Assembly: GCA_947589575.1 (NCBI GenBank)
Contig: CANQBM010000007.1
Location: 1 to 64,000, forward strand
Length of the DNA stretch: 64,000 nucleotides
Source of the DNA: an uncultured Clostridia bacterium
Lineage (GTDB): Bacteria > Bacillota > Clostridia > Oscillospirales > Acutalibacteraceae
Direction of reading: 5' to 3'
A model generated the notes under the pieces. The model was given only the letters and a program-made list of their open reading frames with translations. It did not search any database and was not told the DNA's origin. Shown here piece by piece: positions 8,647 through 18,418 of this stretch. Both the position numbers and the translations under genes were made by a program. Every line of letters begins with the position of its first letter. The stretch's first letter is position 1.

Positions 8647-9648
8647 TTGGATAATTCTATACGTCTTTTATCGGAAAAAAACGAAAAATACATTCTGTGT
8701 GATAAAGCGTGTTTTGCTGAAAAATCACGCGGGCGTAAAATAAACGAGCCTGAAGATTCGGTGCGCACGTGTTTTCAGCGTGACAGAGACAGAATTATTC
8801 ACAGCCAGTCTTTCAGACGTCTTAAGCATAAAACGCAGGTTTTTCTGGCGCCGAGCGGCGACCACTACAGAACACGGCTTACACATACTCTTGAGGTTTC
8901 TCAGATTGCAAGAACCATTGCAAGAGCATTACAGCTGAACGAGGATTTGACTGAGGCGATTGCGCTCGGCCACGATTTGGGACATACACCTTTCGGGCAC
9001 GCTGGTGAACGCGCTTTGGACATGCTTTGCGAATGTGGTTTTAAGCATTATGTTCAAAGTGTCCGTGTTGTTGATAAACTTGAAAAAAACGGCAGAGGAC
9101 TCAATCTGACCGATGAGGTGAAGAATGGCATTTTGTGTCACACCAAGGGTCAGGAGGCTTATACGCTTGAAGGTCAGATAATCCGTATTGCCGATAAAAT
9201 TGCGTACATAAATCACGATATTGACGATGCAATACGCGCAAATGTTATGGCGGAGGAGGATATTCCGCTAAGCCTGAGAATGAAACTCGGTATGACAAAA
9301 TCACAGCGCATCAACAATATGGTGCTCGATGTTATCAATACAAGCAGTGATAAAATCAGAATGAGCGATGATTTTTACGTTGCCTTTATGGATTTGCATG
9401 ATTTTATGTTTACTGCCGTTTACACAAACCCTGTGTGCAAGGGTGAGGAAAGCAAGGCGGTTGATATGCTTCAAAAAATTTATTCCTATTATATTAAGCA
9501 TATTGATGAAATGCCTGATGAGTTTGTAAAAATCGCCGATGAGGACGGCGACGAAAGAGCAGTCTGCGATTATATTGCTGGTATGAGCGACAATTATGCC
9601 TTAAAGGTGTTCAACAACTTATTTGTACCTATGTTTTGGCTTGACTGA
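8647..9648 (+). CDS. dgt: dGTPase-like HD-domain phosphohydrolase
   Basis: A 333-residue deoxyguanosinetriphosphate triphosphohydrolase-like protein, which would hydrolyse dNTPs to the nucleoside and triphosphate. Numbering from the start used here, RTCFQRDRDRIIHSQSFRRLKHKTQVF (split: residues 40-66) is the N-terminal hallmark, H80 is in RLTHTLE, and the metal-binding HD pair is at 109-110 in GHDLGHTPFGH. A TTG at 8647 is preferred because AAAGGG lies about 8 bases upstream; a GTG at 8638 in the same frame overlaps that site. The gene precedes dnaG by 38 bases, a pairing common in Clostridia that links nucleotide pools with replication. Confidence 0.92.
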   Translation: MDNSIRLLSEKNEKYILCDKACFAEKSRGRKINEPEDSVRTCFQRDRDRIIHSQSFRRLKHKTQVFLAPSGDHYRTRLTHTLEVSQIARTIARALQLNEDLTEAIALGHDLGHTPFGHAGERALDMLCECGFKHYVQSVRVVDKLEKNGRGLNLTDEVKNGILCHTKGQEAYTLEGQIIRIADKIAYINHDIDDAIRANVMAEEDIPLSLRMKLGMTKSQRINNMVLDVINTSSDKIRMSDDFYVAFMDLHDFMFTAVYTNPVCKGEESKAVDMLQKIYSYYIKHIDEMPDEFVKIADEDGDERAVCDYIAGMSDNYALKVFNNLFVPMFWLD

Positions 9649-9686
9649 TATTATTTCAGTTATTATATTATGAGGGGAGTGAGCCT

Positions 9687-11426
9687 GTGCCTTTAAACGA
9701 ATCCTTTTTGCAGGAATTAAAATTCAAAACGGATATTGAGGATATTATATCAGGATATGTATCACTTAAAAAGCGCGGCTCAACTTCAGTAGGTCTTTGC
9801 CCGTTTCATAATGAAAAAACGCCTTCTTTTACCGTTTATAATGATACGCAGTCCTTTTACTGTTTTGGCTGCGGAGCGGGCGGTGATGCAGTAACCTTTA
9901 TAAAAAAAATTGAAAATCTTGATTACATTGACGCTGTAAAACTGCTTGCCCAGCGCGTCGGGCTTCAGATGCCCGAGGACAACAGCTTTGATGAAAGTCT
10001 TTCTAAAAAAAGGCGCAGAATTCTTGAAATCAATCGTGAAACCGCAAAGTTTTATTATAACTTTCTTGTAAGTCCTCAAGGTAAGGCGGGTCTTGATTAT
10101 TATCTTAACCGAGGACTTACAGCAAATACAATCAAGCGTTTTGGTTTAGGCTATGCGCCTGACGAGTGGGACAGCCTTTTAAAGCACCTTAAATCCAAAG
10201 GCTATCGGGTCGGTGAAATGGTTGATGCCGGCGTTGTAAAGGTCGGAAGAAACAATAATTATTATGATACCTTTAAAAACCGCGTTATGACTCCGATTAT
10301 TGACGTAAGGGGCAATGTTATTGCATTCGGCGGACGTGTGCTTGATAACAGCAAACCCAAATATATTAACACATCCGATACTTTGGTGTATAAAAAAACA
10401 AATGAGCTTTTTGCTCTTAATCTTGCAAAGGATAATTGCAGCGATACTCTCATTTTGTGCGAGGGGTATATGGACGTTATTGCAATGCACCAGGCAGGTT
10501 TTACAAACGCTGTTGCCGGTTGCGGAACTGCTCTTACAAACGAACAGGTAAGGCTTATAAGCAGATATACAAAAGAGGTGATACTTGCTTATGATGCCGA
10601 TGAGGCCGGTCAAAAGGCGCTTAACAAAGCAATAAGTCTTTTTAAGCAGACTGATATTAAAATAAGAATACCGTCACTCGTCGGCGGTAAAGACCCCGAT
10701 GAAATAATAAAAAAATATGGCAGAGATAAATTCAAGGGTATGCTCGACGGTGCTTCAAACGAAATAGAATTTGCTCTGCTCGATTTAAGAAACAGAAATA
10801 ATCTTAATACCACACAGGGAAAAATTGATTTTTTAAACGGAGCAATAAGAGTTTTAAGCGATGTAAGTCCGATTGAGCAGGATTTATATTTATCAAGGCT
10901 TTCAAATGAGCTCGGAGTTGACAAATCGAGTATTAAAATACAGCTTGCTGATTATTCAAGAAAAAATAAACAGCGCCAAAGACGTAATATGCAAAAGTCT
11001 GTTGTAGATGAAAGCATACGTGAAAATCAGAAAATAAGTTATCAGAATAACACATCAATTAAGCAGATAAAGGCAGAGGAGCGGATAATCAGCCTGCTTT
11101 TAAGGTATCCCGACTGCATTAAGCTTTGCAGTGATTTTGACGCCGAAAAATTTTCGTCTGCATTTATAAAACGAGTATTTAAGGAAATAATATCAAGGCT
11201 GAATTCTGGGCTTGATGTTGATTTAATTAATTTCAGCGGTATACTTACTAATGAAGAATTAGGACGGCTTTCGGGAATTATAGCCAGGACAAGAGAAAGC
11301 CGGAATGCGAAAAAAGAGTTTTCGGATTGCCTTGCGATTGTAAATGAAGAATATAATAACGCGAATAATCCTTCGTCGTCGGATATGACTGACGATGAAT
11401 TCAGAAAACTGTTTAATAAAGGATAA
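9687..11426 (+). CDS. dnaG: DNA primase
   Basis: A 579-residue DnaG primase that makes RNA primers at the replication fork. The N-terminal CHC2 zinc finger has ligands C38, H41, C59 and C62 (LCPFHNEKT and FYCFGCG). The RNA polymerase core with a Toprim fold follows, with [15 protein letters not shown] and [11 protein letters not shown] holding the catalytic acidic residues. The C-terminal helicase-interaction region is present but diverged. The start is GTG at 9687 with AGGGGAG seven bases upstream. rpoD follows after 22 bases, the classical macromolecular-synthesis arrangement with rpsU absent here. Confidence 0.97.
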   Translation: MPLNESFLQELKFKTDIEDIISGYVSLKKRGSTSVGLCPFHNEKTPSFTVYNDTQSFYCFGCGAGGDAVTFIKKIENLDYIDAVKLLAQRVGLQMPEDNSFDESLSKKRRRILEINRETAKFYYNFLVSPQGKAGLDYYLNRGLTANTIKRFGLGYAPDEWDSLLKHLKSKGYRVGEMVDAGVVKVGRNNNYYDTFKNRVMTPIIDVRGNVIAFGGRVLDNSKPKYINTSDTLVYKKTNELFALNLAKDNCSDTLILCEGYMDVIAMHQAGFTNAVAGCGTALTNEQVRLISRYTKEVILAYDADEAGQKALNKAISLFKQTDIKIRIPSLVGGKDPDEIIKKYGRDKFKGMLDGASNEIEFALLDLRNRNNLNTTQGKIDFLNGAIRVLSDVSPIEQDLYLSRLSNELGVDKSSIKIQLADYSRKNKQRQRRNMQKSVVDESIRENQKISYQNNTSIKQIKAEERIISLLLRYPDCIKLCSDFDAEKFSSAFIKRVFKEIISRLNSGLDVDLINFSGILTNEELGRLSGIIARTRESRNAKKEFSDCLAIVNEEYNNANNPSSSDMTDDEFRKLFNKG

Positions 11427-11448
11427 TACATATCAGAGGAGACTTTTT

Positions 11449-12579
11449 ATGAAGGAAATTAATCTTACACCAAACCAGCCTGTAACCGAAGACAAGAAGC
11501 AAAACGCTTTTAAAAAACTTGTTGAAAGAGGCAAGCAGGTAGGTCATCTTACAACACAGGAAATTGATAATCTTATAGTTGACCTTGATCTTGATGTTGA
11601 TGAGCTTGAAAAACTCAATGAACAGATTGACAGTGCCAATATAAGCATTATTGATGACTTTTCCGCCGAAACTCTTGACAGCATAAGCCTTGAGGTTGAT
11701 TTGCCCAAGGAGACCGACGCGGCGGATACAGTGGCTGTTAATGATAACGCGGCTATGGATGACCCTGTAAAGGTCTATCTTAAGGAAATCGGACGTGTTC
11801 CTCTCCTTACTCCCGAGGAGGAAATTGAGCTTGCCATTCGCATTTCAGACGATGATCAGAATGCGAAAAAGCGTCTTGCGGAGGCGAATCTCCGACTTGT
11901 TGTCAGTATCGCGAAAAGATATGTAGGCAGGGGTATGCAGTTTCTTGATTTAATTCAGGAGGGCAATCTCGGTCTTATAAAGGCAGTTGATAAATTCGAT
12001 TACACAAAGGGCTTTAAGTTTTCAACCTATGCCACATGGTGGATAAGGCAGGCAATTACCCGCGCTATTGCCGACCAGGCAAGGACCATACGAATTCCTG
12101 TTCATATGGTTGAAACGATAAATAAGGTTAAAAAAGCAAACAGCCAGCTTCTTCATACAAACGGCAGAGAGCCTACTCCCGATGAAATTGCCGAATATCT
12201 TGATATGCCCGTTGAAAAGGTAAGGGAAATACTCAGAGTTGCCCAGGAGCCTGTATCGCTTGAAATTCCTATCGGCGAGGAGGAGGACTCGCATCTCGGT
12301 GATTTTATTCCCGACGACGAGGCTCTTGCTCCGGCTGACGCCGCGTCAATGAGTCTGCTTAAAGAACAGCTTGCAGATGTTCTTAAAACTCTTACTCCGC
12401 GTGAAGAAAAGGTGCTCGCGCTGCGATTCGGTCTCGGTGACGGTAATCCTAAAACTCTTGAAGAGGTCGGTAAAGAATTTAATGTAACCCGTGAGCGTAT
12501 CCGCCAAATAGAAGCAAAAGCTCTCAGAAAACTCCGCCACCCGAGCAGAAGTAAAAAGTTAAGGGATTTCTTAGACTAA
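11449..12579 (+). CDS. rpoD: Primary sigma factor (SigA/RpoD)
   Basis: A 376-residue housekeeping sigma-70. Region 1.2 to 2 begins at [16 protein letters not shown]; region 2.4, which reads the -10 element, is [20 protein letters not shown]; region 3 follows; region 4.2, which reads the -35 element, contains [20 protein letters not shown]. The acidic N-terminus is short, as usual in Firmicutes. The ATG at 11449 is chosen because AGAGGAG lies seven bases upstream; upstream in-frame codons belong to the gap after dnaG. Its stop overlaps the start of the DUF896 gene by one base, so translation is coupled. Confidence 0.98.
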   Translation: MKEINLTPNQPVTEDKKQNAFKKLVERGKQVGHLTTQEIDNLIVDLDLDVDELEKLNEQIDSANISIIDDFSAETLDSISLEVDLPKETDAADTVAVNDNAAMDDPVKVYLKEIGRVPLLTPEEEIELAIRISDDDQNAKKRLAEANLRLVVSIAKRYVGRGMQFLDLIQEGNLGLIKAVDKFDYTKGFKFSTYATWWIRQAITRAIADQARTIRIPVHMVETINKVKKANSQLLHTNGREPTPDEIAEYLDMPVEKVREILRVAQEPVSLEIPIGEEEDSHLGDFIPDDEALAPADAASMSLLKEQLADVLKTLTPREEKVLALRFGLGDGNPKTLEEVGKEFNVTRERIRQIEAKALRKLRHPSRSKKLRDFLD

Positions 12580-12803
12580 TGACAGAAGAAAAAATTAACC
12601 GCATAAACGAACTTGCCCGTAAATCAAAGACGCTCGGACTTACTGACGAGGAAAAAGAAGAACAGTCAAAACTCAGAAGGGAATATATTGATTCTTTTAA
12701 AGCCAGCCTTATAGGCCAGCTTGAAAACACATATATAATTGACGAAAAAGGTAATAAGAAAAAGGTTAGAAGAAAAGCTAATGGCAAAATTGATAATAAT
12801 TGA
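12579..12803 (+). CDS. DUF896 (YnzC-like) small protein
   Basis: A 74-residue charged helical protein of the DUF896/UPF0291 family, recognisable from the INRINELARKSK start, the GLTDEEKEEQ helix breaker and LRREYIDSFK. Bacillus YnzC forms a small helical hairpin; its role is unknown. The ATG overlaps the rpoD stop by one base. Its last 23 bases overlap the start of tmk, indicating tight coupling in this operon. Confidence 0.88.
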   Translation: MTEEKINRINELARKSKTLGLTDEEKEEQSKLRREYIDSFKASLIGQLENTYIIDEKGNKKKVRRKANGKIDNN

Positions 12804-13443
12804 AGGACTTGACGGCTGCGGTAAATCTACTCAGACCGGGCTGCTCGAAGATTATTTAAAAACCGAAAAGGTTAATTACAGAAAAATAAAGCTTCCCGAT
12901 TATAACAGTCCGTCAAGTACGCTTGTTAAAATGTATCTCGGCGGTGAGTTCGGGAAAAATCCGTCTGATGTCAATGCCTACGCGGCAGGCGCGTTTTACG
13001 CTGTTGACCGTTTTGCCTCATTTAAGCAAAGCTGGGAAACTGATTATAATAACGGCACATTGATTATTGCTGACAGATATGCCACATCAAATTCAATTTA
13101 TCAGATGGAAAAAATCAGTAAAGACAAGTGGGACGAGTACCTTGAATGGTCAACCGATTTTGAGTATAACAAAATAGGTATTCCAAAGCCCGATATGGTT
13201 ATTTTTCTCGATATGCCTGTTGAAATTTCACAAAAACTTATGACCTCACGGTATAACGGTGAAGAGGAGAAAAAAGATGTTCATGAGGCGGATACACAGT
13301 ATCTGAATAAGTGCAGAGAATCGGCGCTTTACGCGGCAAAAAAACAGGGCTGGATTGTTATTCCGTGTTCAGACGGTAAAGCCCCGCTTGATATTGATGT
13401 AATACATAATAGGATTGTTGAATATATAAAAGAGGAAATATAG
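12781..13443 (+). CDS. tmk: Thymidylate kinase
   Basis: A 220-residue dTMP kinase that makes dTDP for DNA synthesis. The P-loop is GLDGCGKST (about residues 9-17), the DRY nucleotide-binding motif is in IADRYATSN, and the LID region follows DMPVEISQKLM. The ATG at 12781 gives the typical MAKLIIIEG start; longer in-frame possibilities run into the DUF896 gene. The gene overlaps DUF896 by 23 bases and is followed after 3 bases by the DUF2156 gene. The ribosome binding site is weak, so translation may depend on coupling. Confidence 0.94.
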   Translation: MAKLIIIEGLDGCGKSTQTGLLEDYLKTEKVNYRKIKLPDYNSPSSTLVKMYLGGEFGKNPSDVNAYAAGAFYAVDRFASFKQSWETDYNNGTLIIADRYATSNSIYQMEKISKDKWDEYLEWSTDFEYNKIGIPKPDMVIFLDMPVEISQKLMTSRYNGEEEKKDVHEADTQYLNKCRESALYAAKKQGWIVIPCSDGKAPLDIDVIHNRIVEYIKEEI

Positions 13444-13446
13444 TCA

Positions 13447-14334
13447 ATGCTTGATTTTAAAGAACCCGCTATTGATGATAAACAGTGGGTAGACGAATGT
13501 TTTAAACATTTAAAAAGTTACAGCTGTGAATATACCTTCGGCAATGTTTTTGTCTGGAGTACAGCTTATTCCATAATGATTTGCAGATACAAAGATTTTT
13601 TTATATGCAGATGCGGTAAAAACAACGATTATATCTATTCTGTTCCCATAGGAACAGGTGATTTTAAGGACGCAGTGGGTCAAATAATTGAGGACGCAAA
13701 ATCTGCGGGCATTTCCGCAAGTATTTACGGGGTAACAGACTATTATAAAAAGCTAATTGAAGAGTATTTTCCAAATCAGTTTTCTTTCGAGTTTGATGAC
13801 GGATACAGCGAGTATATTTATTCTGTTGAGAAAATGGCGGAGCTAAAAGGCAAAAAATATCACTCAAAGCGAAACCATATAACAAATTTCAAAAAAAATA
13901 ACCCTGACTGGTCATTTGAAATAATTGACAAAAGCAATATCGGCGAATGTATTGATTTTCATTCCGACTGGATTAAACACCACGCTGATGATTCTGACTA
14001 TTCATTTGAATATGAAGCGGTTTTAAAATCATTTGAAAATTATGAAAAGCTTGGTTTTGCAGGCGGACTTATAAGAGCAAACGGTAAAGTAACAGCATAT
14101 ACAATGGGTGAACGGCTTTCCGACAGTGTTTTTGTAACTCATTTTGAGAAGGCTCCGCCTGATATTCACGGCGCTTATGCGATAATTAATCAGGAATTTA
14201 CAAGAAACTGTCTGACGGACTACGAATATGTCAACAGGGAGGAGGACTTAGGCTTGGAGGGATTAAGAAAAGCCAAACAGTCCTATAATCCTGAAATTCT
14301 TTTGGAAAAATGTGTGGCTGTTTATAATGGATAA
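13447..14334 (+). CDS. DUF2156 protein (GNAT-like, lysyl-PG synthase C-domain type)
   Basis: A 295-residue protein of the DUF2156 family, a double GNAT-like fold related to the C-terminal domain of phosphatidylglycerol lysyltransferases. Visible marks are the CEYTFGNVFVWS start and the KKYHSKRNHITNF segment (about residues 136-148) followed by an acidic region and YEYVNREEDLG near the end. There is no membrane part, so it is a stand-alone cytosolic form and its aminoacyl or acyl substrate is unknown. It begins 3 bases after tmk and overlaps the next acetyltransferase gene. Confidence 0.84.
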   Translation: MLDFKEPAIDDKQWVDECFKHLKSYSCEYTFGNVFVWSTAYSIMICRYKDFFICRCGKNNDYIYSVPIGTGDFKDAVGQIIEDAKSAGISASIYGVTDYYKKLIEEYFPNQFSFEFDDGYSEYIYSVEKMAELKGKKYHSKRNHITNFKKNNPDWSFEIIDKSNIGECIDFHSDWIKHHADDSDYSFEYEAVLKSFENYEKLGFAGGLIRANGKVTAYTMGERLSDSVFVTHFEKAPPDIHGAYAIINQEFTRNCLTDYEYVNREEDLGLEGLRKAKQSYNPEILLEKCVAVYNG

Positions 14335-14800
14335 GATTATTGTAACAAGAGATTATAACGGCGAAATAATTGAATTGTGGCAGGATGCGTTCGGTGACAG
14401 CAGGGAGGATGTTATATTTTTCCTGCAAAATGCCAAGAATATAAACTGTCTGTGCTTTTATAATAATACGCTGCTGTGTTCAATGCTTTTTCTTGTTGAC
14501 TGTAAGGTAAAAGGCGTTGATTTTAAATACATTTATGCCGCTTGTACCTCAGAAAGCGCAAGAGATAAAGGATATATGTCAAATCTTCTGACATACTGCC
14601 GTGAAAAATATAATAATTTAATTCTTATACCGGCAGATAAAGACTTGGTAAATTATTATTCAAAAAGAAAATTTAAGCATAAAATTGATATAAAAGACAT
14701 TTTATTTAATGAGCGCGATGAAATTAAGGAATATCTTTTTGAAGGATGCTCGCTTGAAAATCCGTTCGCGCTTGCGTATGTGTATAAAAAAGGAGAATAG
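14327..14800 (+). CDS. GNAT-family N-acetyltransferase
   Basis: A 157-residue GNAT-type acetyltransferase. The acetyl-CoA-binding region is visible as IYAACTSESARDKGYMSNLLTYC, split: strand then RDKGYMSN, corresponding to the R/Q-x-x-G-x-G/A loop with a weak second glycine. The ATG at 14327 overlaps the end of the DUF2156 gene by 8 bases; a GTG at 14312 is an alternative and has GGA about 6 bases before it. The target is unknown, though its coupling to the DUF2156 gene suggests they work on related substrates. Confidence 0.75.
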   Translation: MDKIIVTRDYNGEIIELWQDAFGDSREDVIFFLQNAKNINCLCFYNNTLLCSMLFLVDCKVKGVDFKYIYAACTSESARDKGYMSNLLTYCREKYNNLILIPADKDLVNYYSKRKFKHKIDIKDILFNERDEIKEYLFEGCSLENPFALAYVYKKGE

Positions 14801-14802
14801 CA

Positions 14803-15342
14803 ATGGTATATTTGTTTTTAGCAGACGGATTTGAAATAATTGAGGCGCTTGCTCCTGTTGATATGCTCAGACGAGCAAAACTGCAGGTTAAGACAGTTGG
14901 TGTGACAGGCAAAACAGTCTGTTCCTCCTGCGGTGTTGAGATAACTGCTGATATTACTATTGAAGAATTTGAATATAATAACGTTGACGCAGTCGTTTTT
15001 CCCGGAGGAATGCCGGGAACTCTCAACCTTGAAAATAATAATATTGTTCAATCTTTACTTGACAAGGCAGTTTTAAATAATGCACTTATTTGCGCTATAT
15101 GTGCTGCACCGTCAATTTTAGGCCATAAGGGGCTGTTAAACGGTAAAGAAGCTACTGCATTTCCCGGCTTTGAAGATTCACTTGACGGAGCGGTTCTGTC
15201 TGACAAATACGTTGTAAGGGACGGCAATTTTATAACCGCAAGGGGTGCGGGCGTTTCTGTAGATTTCGGTCTGGAAATTGTAAAAGCACTTGCCGATGAA
15301 CAAACTGCTTGCAATATAAGAAAAACAATACAATGCAAATAA
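14803..15342 (+). CDS. DJ-1/PfpI family protein
   Basis: A 179-residue DJ-1/PfpI-family protein of the YajL/ThiJ type. The N-terminal LADGFEIIEALAPVDMLRRA carries the conserved Glu, and the nucleophilic Cys is in ICAICAAPSIL (about residue 100). The GARGAG-like ITARGAGVSVDF segment follows. Members act as deglycases, chaperones or stress proteins; the exact role is unknown. GGAG upstream of the ATG supports the start. It lies 2 bases after the acetyltransferase gene and overlaps the folate cyclo-ligase gene by 10 bases. Confidence 0.92.
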   Translation: MVYLFLADGFEIIEALAPVDMLRRAKLQVKTVGVTGKTVCSSCGVEITADITIEEFEYNNVDAVVFPGGMPGTLNLENNNIVQSLLDKAVLNNALICAICAAPSILGHKGLLNGKEATAFPGFEDSLDGAVLSDKYVVRDGNFITARGAGVSVDFGLEIVKALADEQTACNIRKTIQCK

Positions 15343-15890
15343 AAGATAAGCTAAGAAGTGAGCTGAAAGCAAAAAGAAAAAATATAAGCAATAAGGCTCT
15401 TATCGATAAAGCAATATGCAGAAATTTAATTAACTGTGATTTTTACAAAAATGCTAAAACAGTTTTGTTTTATGCCGCTCTTGATGATGAAATAAATATT
15501 GACTTATGTATTGACAGCGCAATATCACAGGGAAAGAGAGCCGCATTACCTGCTTGCACGGATAAAAGCGGTAATATGAAATTTTACTATGTAAATACTC
15601 TTGCAGATTTAAAGAACGGTTATTTCGGTTTGAGAGAGCCGGACGCGCAGATCTGCCGTGAAGTAACAGATTTTTCTGACTCAATTTGTATTGTTCCCGC
15701 ATTGTCATATGACAGGAATGGTTACAGGCTCGGCTACGGAAAAGGTTATTATGACAAATTTTTACAAAATTATTCTTTTATTTCTGTCGGTCTGTGTTAT
15801 AATGAATTAGTTAAAGATAATCTGCCTATAGGGAAATATGATGTTCCCGTTAATTATATTATCACTCAGGACGGCGTATTTTCTGTCTAA
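15333..15890 (+). CDS. 5-formyltetrahydrofolate cyclo-ligase
   Basis: A 185-residue enzyme that converts 5-formyltetrahydrofolate and ATP to 5,10-methenyltetrahydrofolate. The C-terminal signature YRLGYGKGYYDKFL is intact, as are the N-terminal LRSELKAKRKNI basic helix and the IVPALSYDRNG segment. The ATG at 15333 gives the normal N-terminus and overlaps the DJ-1 gene by 10 bases; no good ribosome binding site is visible, so coupling is likely. A strong AAGGAGG after its stop starts mltG. Confidence 0.93.
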   Translation: MQIKDKLRSELKAKRKNISNKALIDKAICRNLINCDFYKNAKTVLFYAALDDEINIDLCIDSAISQGKRAALPACTDKSGNMKFYYVNTLADLKNGYFGLREPDAQICREVTDFSDSICIVPALSYDRNGYRLGYGKGYYDKFLQNYSFISVGLCYNELVKDNLPIGKYDVPVNYIITQDGVFSV

Positions 15891-15904
15891 GTAAGGAGGA
15901 TAAA

Positions 15905-17143
15905 ATGGATAACGAAGAGTTTAAGCTTGAGGAAACAGGTATAAATCCTGTTGATACCGCCGGCAGTAATAATGACGTTTATTTTTCAAATGTTGATACT
16001 ACGGTAAATAATTCCGAAAAAACGGTTACGGCAATAAAAAAGTCATCTCCGAAACGTAAAAAAAGTTATGGTGTAGCAAACACATATATATTTTTTATTG
16101 TGGTAATTGTGCTTTCAATGATAATATCGGTATATGCTGTTTTCTGTATGAATGATGTTCTTGCTATTACAAAAACAAATTCAACCGTGACAGTAAGTTA
16201 TACCGACGCTATTGAGGATATAGACAGCGCTGTTGATCTCCTTGCGGATAACGGACTTATAAAGTGCAAGAATTTCTGCAAGCTTTTTGCAAAATACAGA
16301 GAATTATATGTCGGGGGACCGTATGAACCCGGCGTGTACTACCTATCCGGTAAAATGGGACTTGAAGGTATGCTTCAGACAATGAAGGGAAATACCGCCA
16401 CCGCCGAAACCGTACAGCTTGTATTTCCAGAGGGATATACTGTCCCTGAAATTGTGGACAAGCTTGTTGCAAACGAAGTTTGTGATAAAGCGGCGCTCCT
16501 TTCCGTAATTGAATCTGTTGATTTTTCCTATTCGCTTGTCAGCTCGTTAAAAGAGAATGAAAACGTTCCGTATCGTCTTGAAGGCTATCTTTTCCCTGAT
16601 ACGTATGATTTTTTCATAGGTGAAAGCGCATCATCGGTAGTCAAAAAATTCCTTGCTAACGGCGACAACCGTATTACTGAAAAATACAGAAAAAAGGCTG
16701 AAGCTCTCGGTTATTCAATGCACGATATTATTACAATAGCTTCTATTATTCAGAAGGAGGCGGGTAATGAGGAGCAGATGAAATCTATTTCCGCTGTTCT
16801 TCACAACCGACTTTCGGACAAGACTAATTATCCGTCAATAGGTTGTGAGTCAACGGGTGACTATATTAAAAATAAGGTTGCACCCTCGCTTTCATCAACA
16901 TCTGCTCATACCGCGGATTATTATCTTAAATACTATACTACCGACAGCAGTTCAACTGTTGTCGGGCTCCCGGAGGGACCGATTTGCAATCCGGGTCTTG
17001 CCGCAATAAATGCTGCGCTTAATCCGGCAGACAGCGACGCTTATTTCTTCTTCCACGATTCTAAGGGAAATCTTTATACAGCAAAGACATATTCTGAATT
17101 TAAGGAGAAGATTGAAGCTTACGCGCCATATCTTAATTATTAA
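15905..17143 (+). CDS. mltG: Endolytic murein transglycosylase MltG
   Basis: A 412-residue YceG/MltG protein that cuts nascent peptidoglycan strands. A cytoplasmic tail of about 60 residues, rich in Asn and Ser, precedes a single membrane segment at 61-81. The extracellular catalytic domain has the active Glu at about 285 in ASIIQKEAGNEE, followed by AVLHNRL and the LPEGPICNPG motif. The tail and domain order are typical of Gram-positive MltG. The start has AAGGAGG at good spacing. It is followed after 2 bases by the U32 peptidase gene, an association also seen in other Clostridia. Confidence 0.95.
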   Translation: MDNEEFKLEETGINPVDTAGSNNDVYFSNVDTTVNNSEKTVTAIKKSSPKRKKSYGVANTYIFFIVVIVLSMIISVYAVFCMNDVLAITKTNSTVTVSYTDAIEDIDSAVDLLADNGLIKCKNFCKLFAKYRELYVGGPYEPGVYYLSGKMGLEGMLQTMKGNTATAETVQLVFPEGYTVPEIVDKLVANEVCDKAALLSVIESVDFSYSLVSSLKENENVPYRLEGYLFPDTYDFFIGESASSVVKKFLANGDNRITEKYRKKAEALGYSMHDIITIASIIQKEAGNEEQMKSISAVLHNRLSDKTNYPSIGCESTGDYIKNKVAPSLSSTSAHTADYYLKYYTTDSSSTVVGLPEGPICNPGLAAINAALNPADSDAYFFFHDSKGNLYTAKTYSEFKEKIEAYAPYLNY

Positions 17144-17145
17144 TT

Positions 17146-18378
17146 ATGAGCAACAGAAAAATTGAACTTCTTTCGCCTGCGGGCGATTTTGAAAGGCTTA
17201 AGCTGGCGCTTAAGTTCGGTGCAGACGCTGTATATTTAGCCGGTGAACGCTTTGGAATGCGTACTAATCCGTCTAATTTCAGTGCAGATGAACTGAAAGA
17301 GGCCGTCGGTCTTGCCCATTCTCTCGGCAGGAAAGTATATTTAACATGTAACACTTTGCCGAGAAATAATGAAATTGAATTTCTTCCCGATTTTTTGAAA
17401 TATGCTTCGGATATAGGTGTCGATGCGTTTATTATTGCAGACATCGGTGTAATGATGCTTGCAAAGAAATATGCTCCTGATGTTGATATTCATATGTCAA
17501 CTCAGGTAGGCATAGTTAATTATCAGACTGCAAATTCTCTTTATGAACTTGGAGCAAAGAGGATTGTGACAGCTCGTGAGCTTTCACTTGATGATATTAA
17601 AATTATCAGAGATAAAACTCCTTATGATCTTGAAATAGAAGTTTTTGTTCACGGCGCGATGTGTATGAGCTTTTCGGGACGCTGTATTTTGTCCGATTAT
17701 ATGACGGCGAGAGATCCGAACAGGGGCGACTGCGCCCAACCATGCAGATGGAAATACCATCTTGTTGAAGAAACACGCCCTAATCAGTATTTTCCTGTTA
17801 ACCAGGATGACAACGGCACATATATTTTCAATTCCCGTGACCTTTGTATGATAGAGCATATACCTGAACTTGTTTCCGCAGGGATTGACTCCTTTAAGAT
17901 TGAGGGCAGGGCAAAAAGCGAGTATTACACAGCGATTGTAACCTATGCTTACAGAAACGCCATAGATGAATATTTCAAAAATCCGAGTGAAGATTTTAAG
18001 GTTTCACAATGGATTATTGATGAAATGGATAAAATGAGCCACCGCGAATACACAACAGGTTTTAATTTCGGACCTATTAAAAACGGGCAGGTGCTCAATA
18101 CCGGCGGTTATATACGCAACTGGGACGTTTGTGCGCTTTATAACGACTATAAAGACGGACGACTTATTGTTGACCAGCGTAACCGGTTCTATCAGGGCGA
18201 TGTGCTTGAGGTTGTTGAGCCGGATAAAAAACCTTATAAAATAACTGTTGAGGATTTATTTAACGAGACTGCAAATGAAAAGACTGATGTTGCAAATAAG
18301 GCAACTAATACTTATTCCTTTAAATGCAATATTCCCGTTTCACCCGACGCGATATTTCGCAGACAAAGAACTGAATAA
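17146..18378 (+). CDS. U32-family protein (TrhP-like tRNA hydroxylation protein)
   Basis: A 410-residue U32 peptidase-family protein. Hallmarks are ELLSPAGDFERLKLALKFGADAVY at the start, split by the conserved GD, then VFVHGAMCMSFSGRCILS, RDPNRGDCAQPCRWKY and FKIEGRAKSEYY. The Cys residues in these motifs would bind an Fe-S cluster. E. coli and Bacillus relatives (TrhP) use prephenate for 5-hydroxyuridine formation at tRNA position 34 rather than acting as proteases, so tRNA modification is the better guess. It follows mltG after 2 bases. Its TAA stop is at the base of the 18378-18418 hairpin. Confidence 0.9.
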   Translation: MSNRKIELLSPAGDFERLKLALKFGADAVYLAGERFGMRTNPSNFSADELKEAVGLAHSLGRKVYLTCNTLPRNNEIEFLPDFLKYASDIGVDAFIIADIGVMMLAKKYAPDVDIHMSTQVGIVNYQTANSLYELGAKRIVTARELSLDDIKIIRDKTPYDLEIEVFVHGAMCMSFSGRCILSDYMTARDPNRGDCAQPCRWKYHLVEETRPNQYFPVNQDDNGTYIFNSRDLCMIEHIPELVSAGIDSFKIEGRAKSEYYTAIVTYAYRNAIDEYFKNPSEDFKVSQWIIDEMDKMSHREYTTGFNFGPIKNGQVLNTGGYIRNWDVCALYNDYKDGRLIVDQRNRFYQGDVLEVVEPDKKPYKITVEDLFNETANEKTDVANKATNTYSFKCNIPVSPDAIFRRQRTE

Positions 18379-18418
18379 ATAATAACCCCTTGTGAAAACT
18401 ACACAAGGGGTTGTTATT
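18378..18418 (+). terminator. Hairpin filling the U32-PBP gap and holding the PBP Shine-Dalgarno
   Basis: Arms 18384-18394 and 18402-18412 pair perfectly over 11 bp (CCCCTTGTG with CACAAGGGG), and the stem can extend to 17 bp (18378-18394 with 18402-18418, one wobble). It ends immediately before the PBP ATG at 18419. The only Shine-Dalgarno-like sequence for the PBP, AAGGGG at 18405-18410, is inside the 3' arm. The following T-run is interrupted (GTTGTTATT), so it may be a leaky terminator, an SD-masking element or both. Confidence 0.7.

Noticed and set aside
10179..10613. 144-codon frame antisense to dnaG
   Set aside because: Shadow of the real dnaG frame; composition follows the complementary codons and no family is recognisable.
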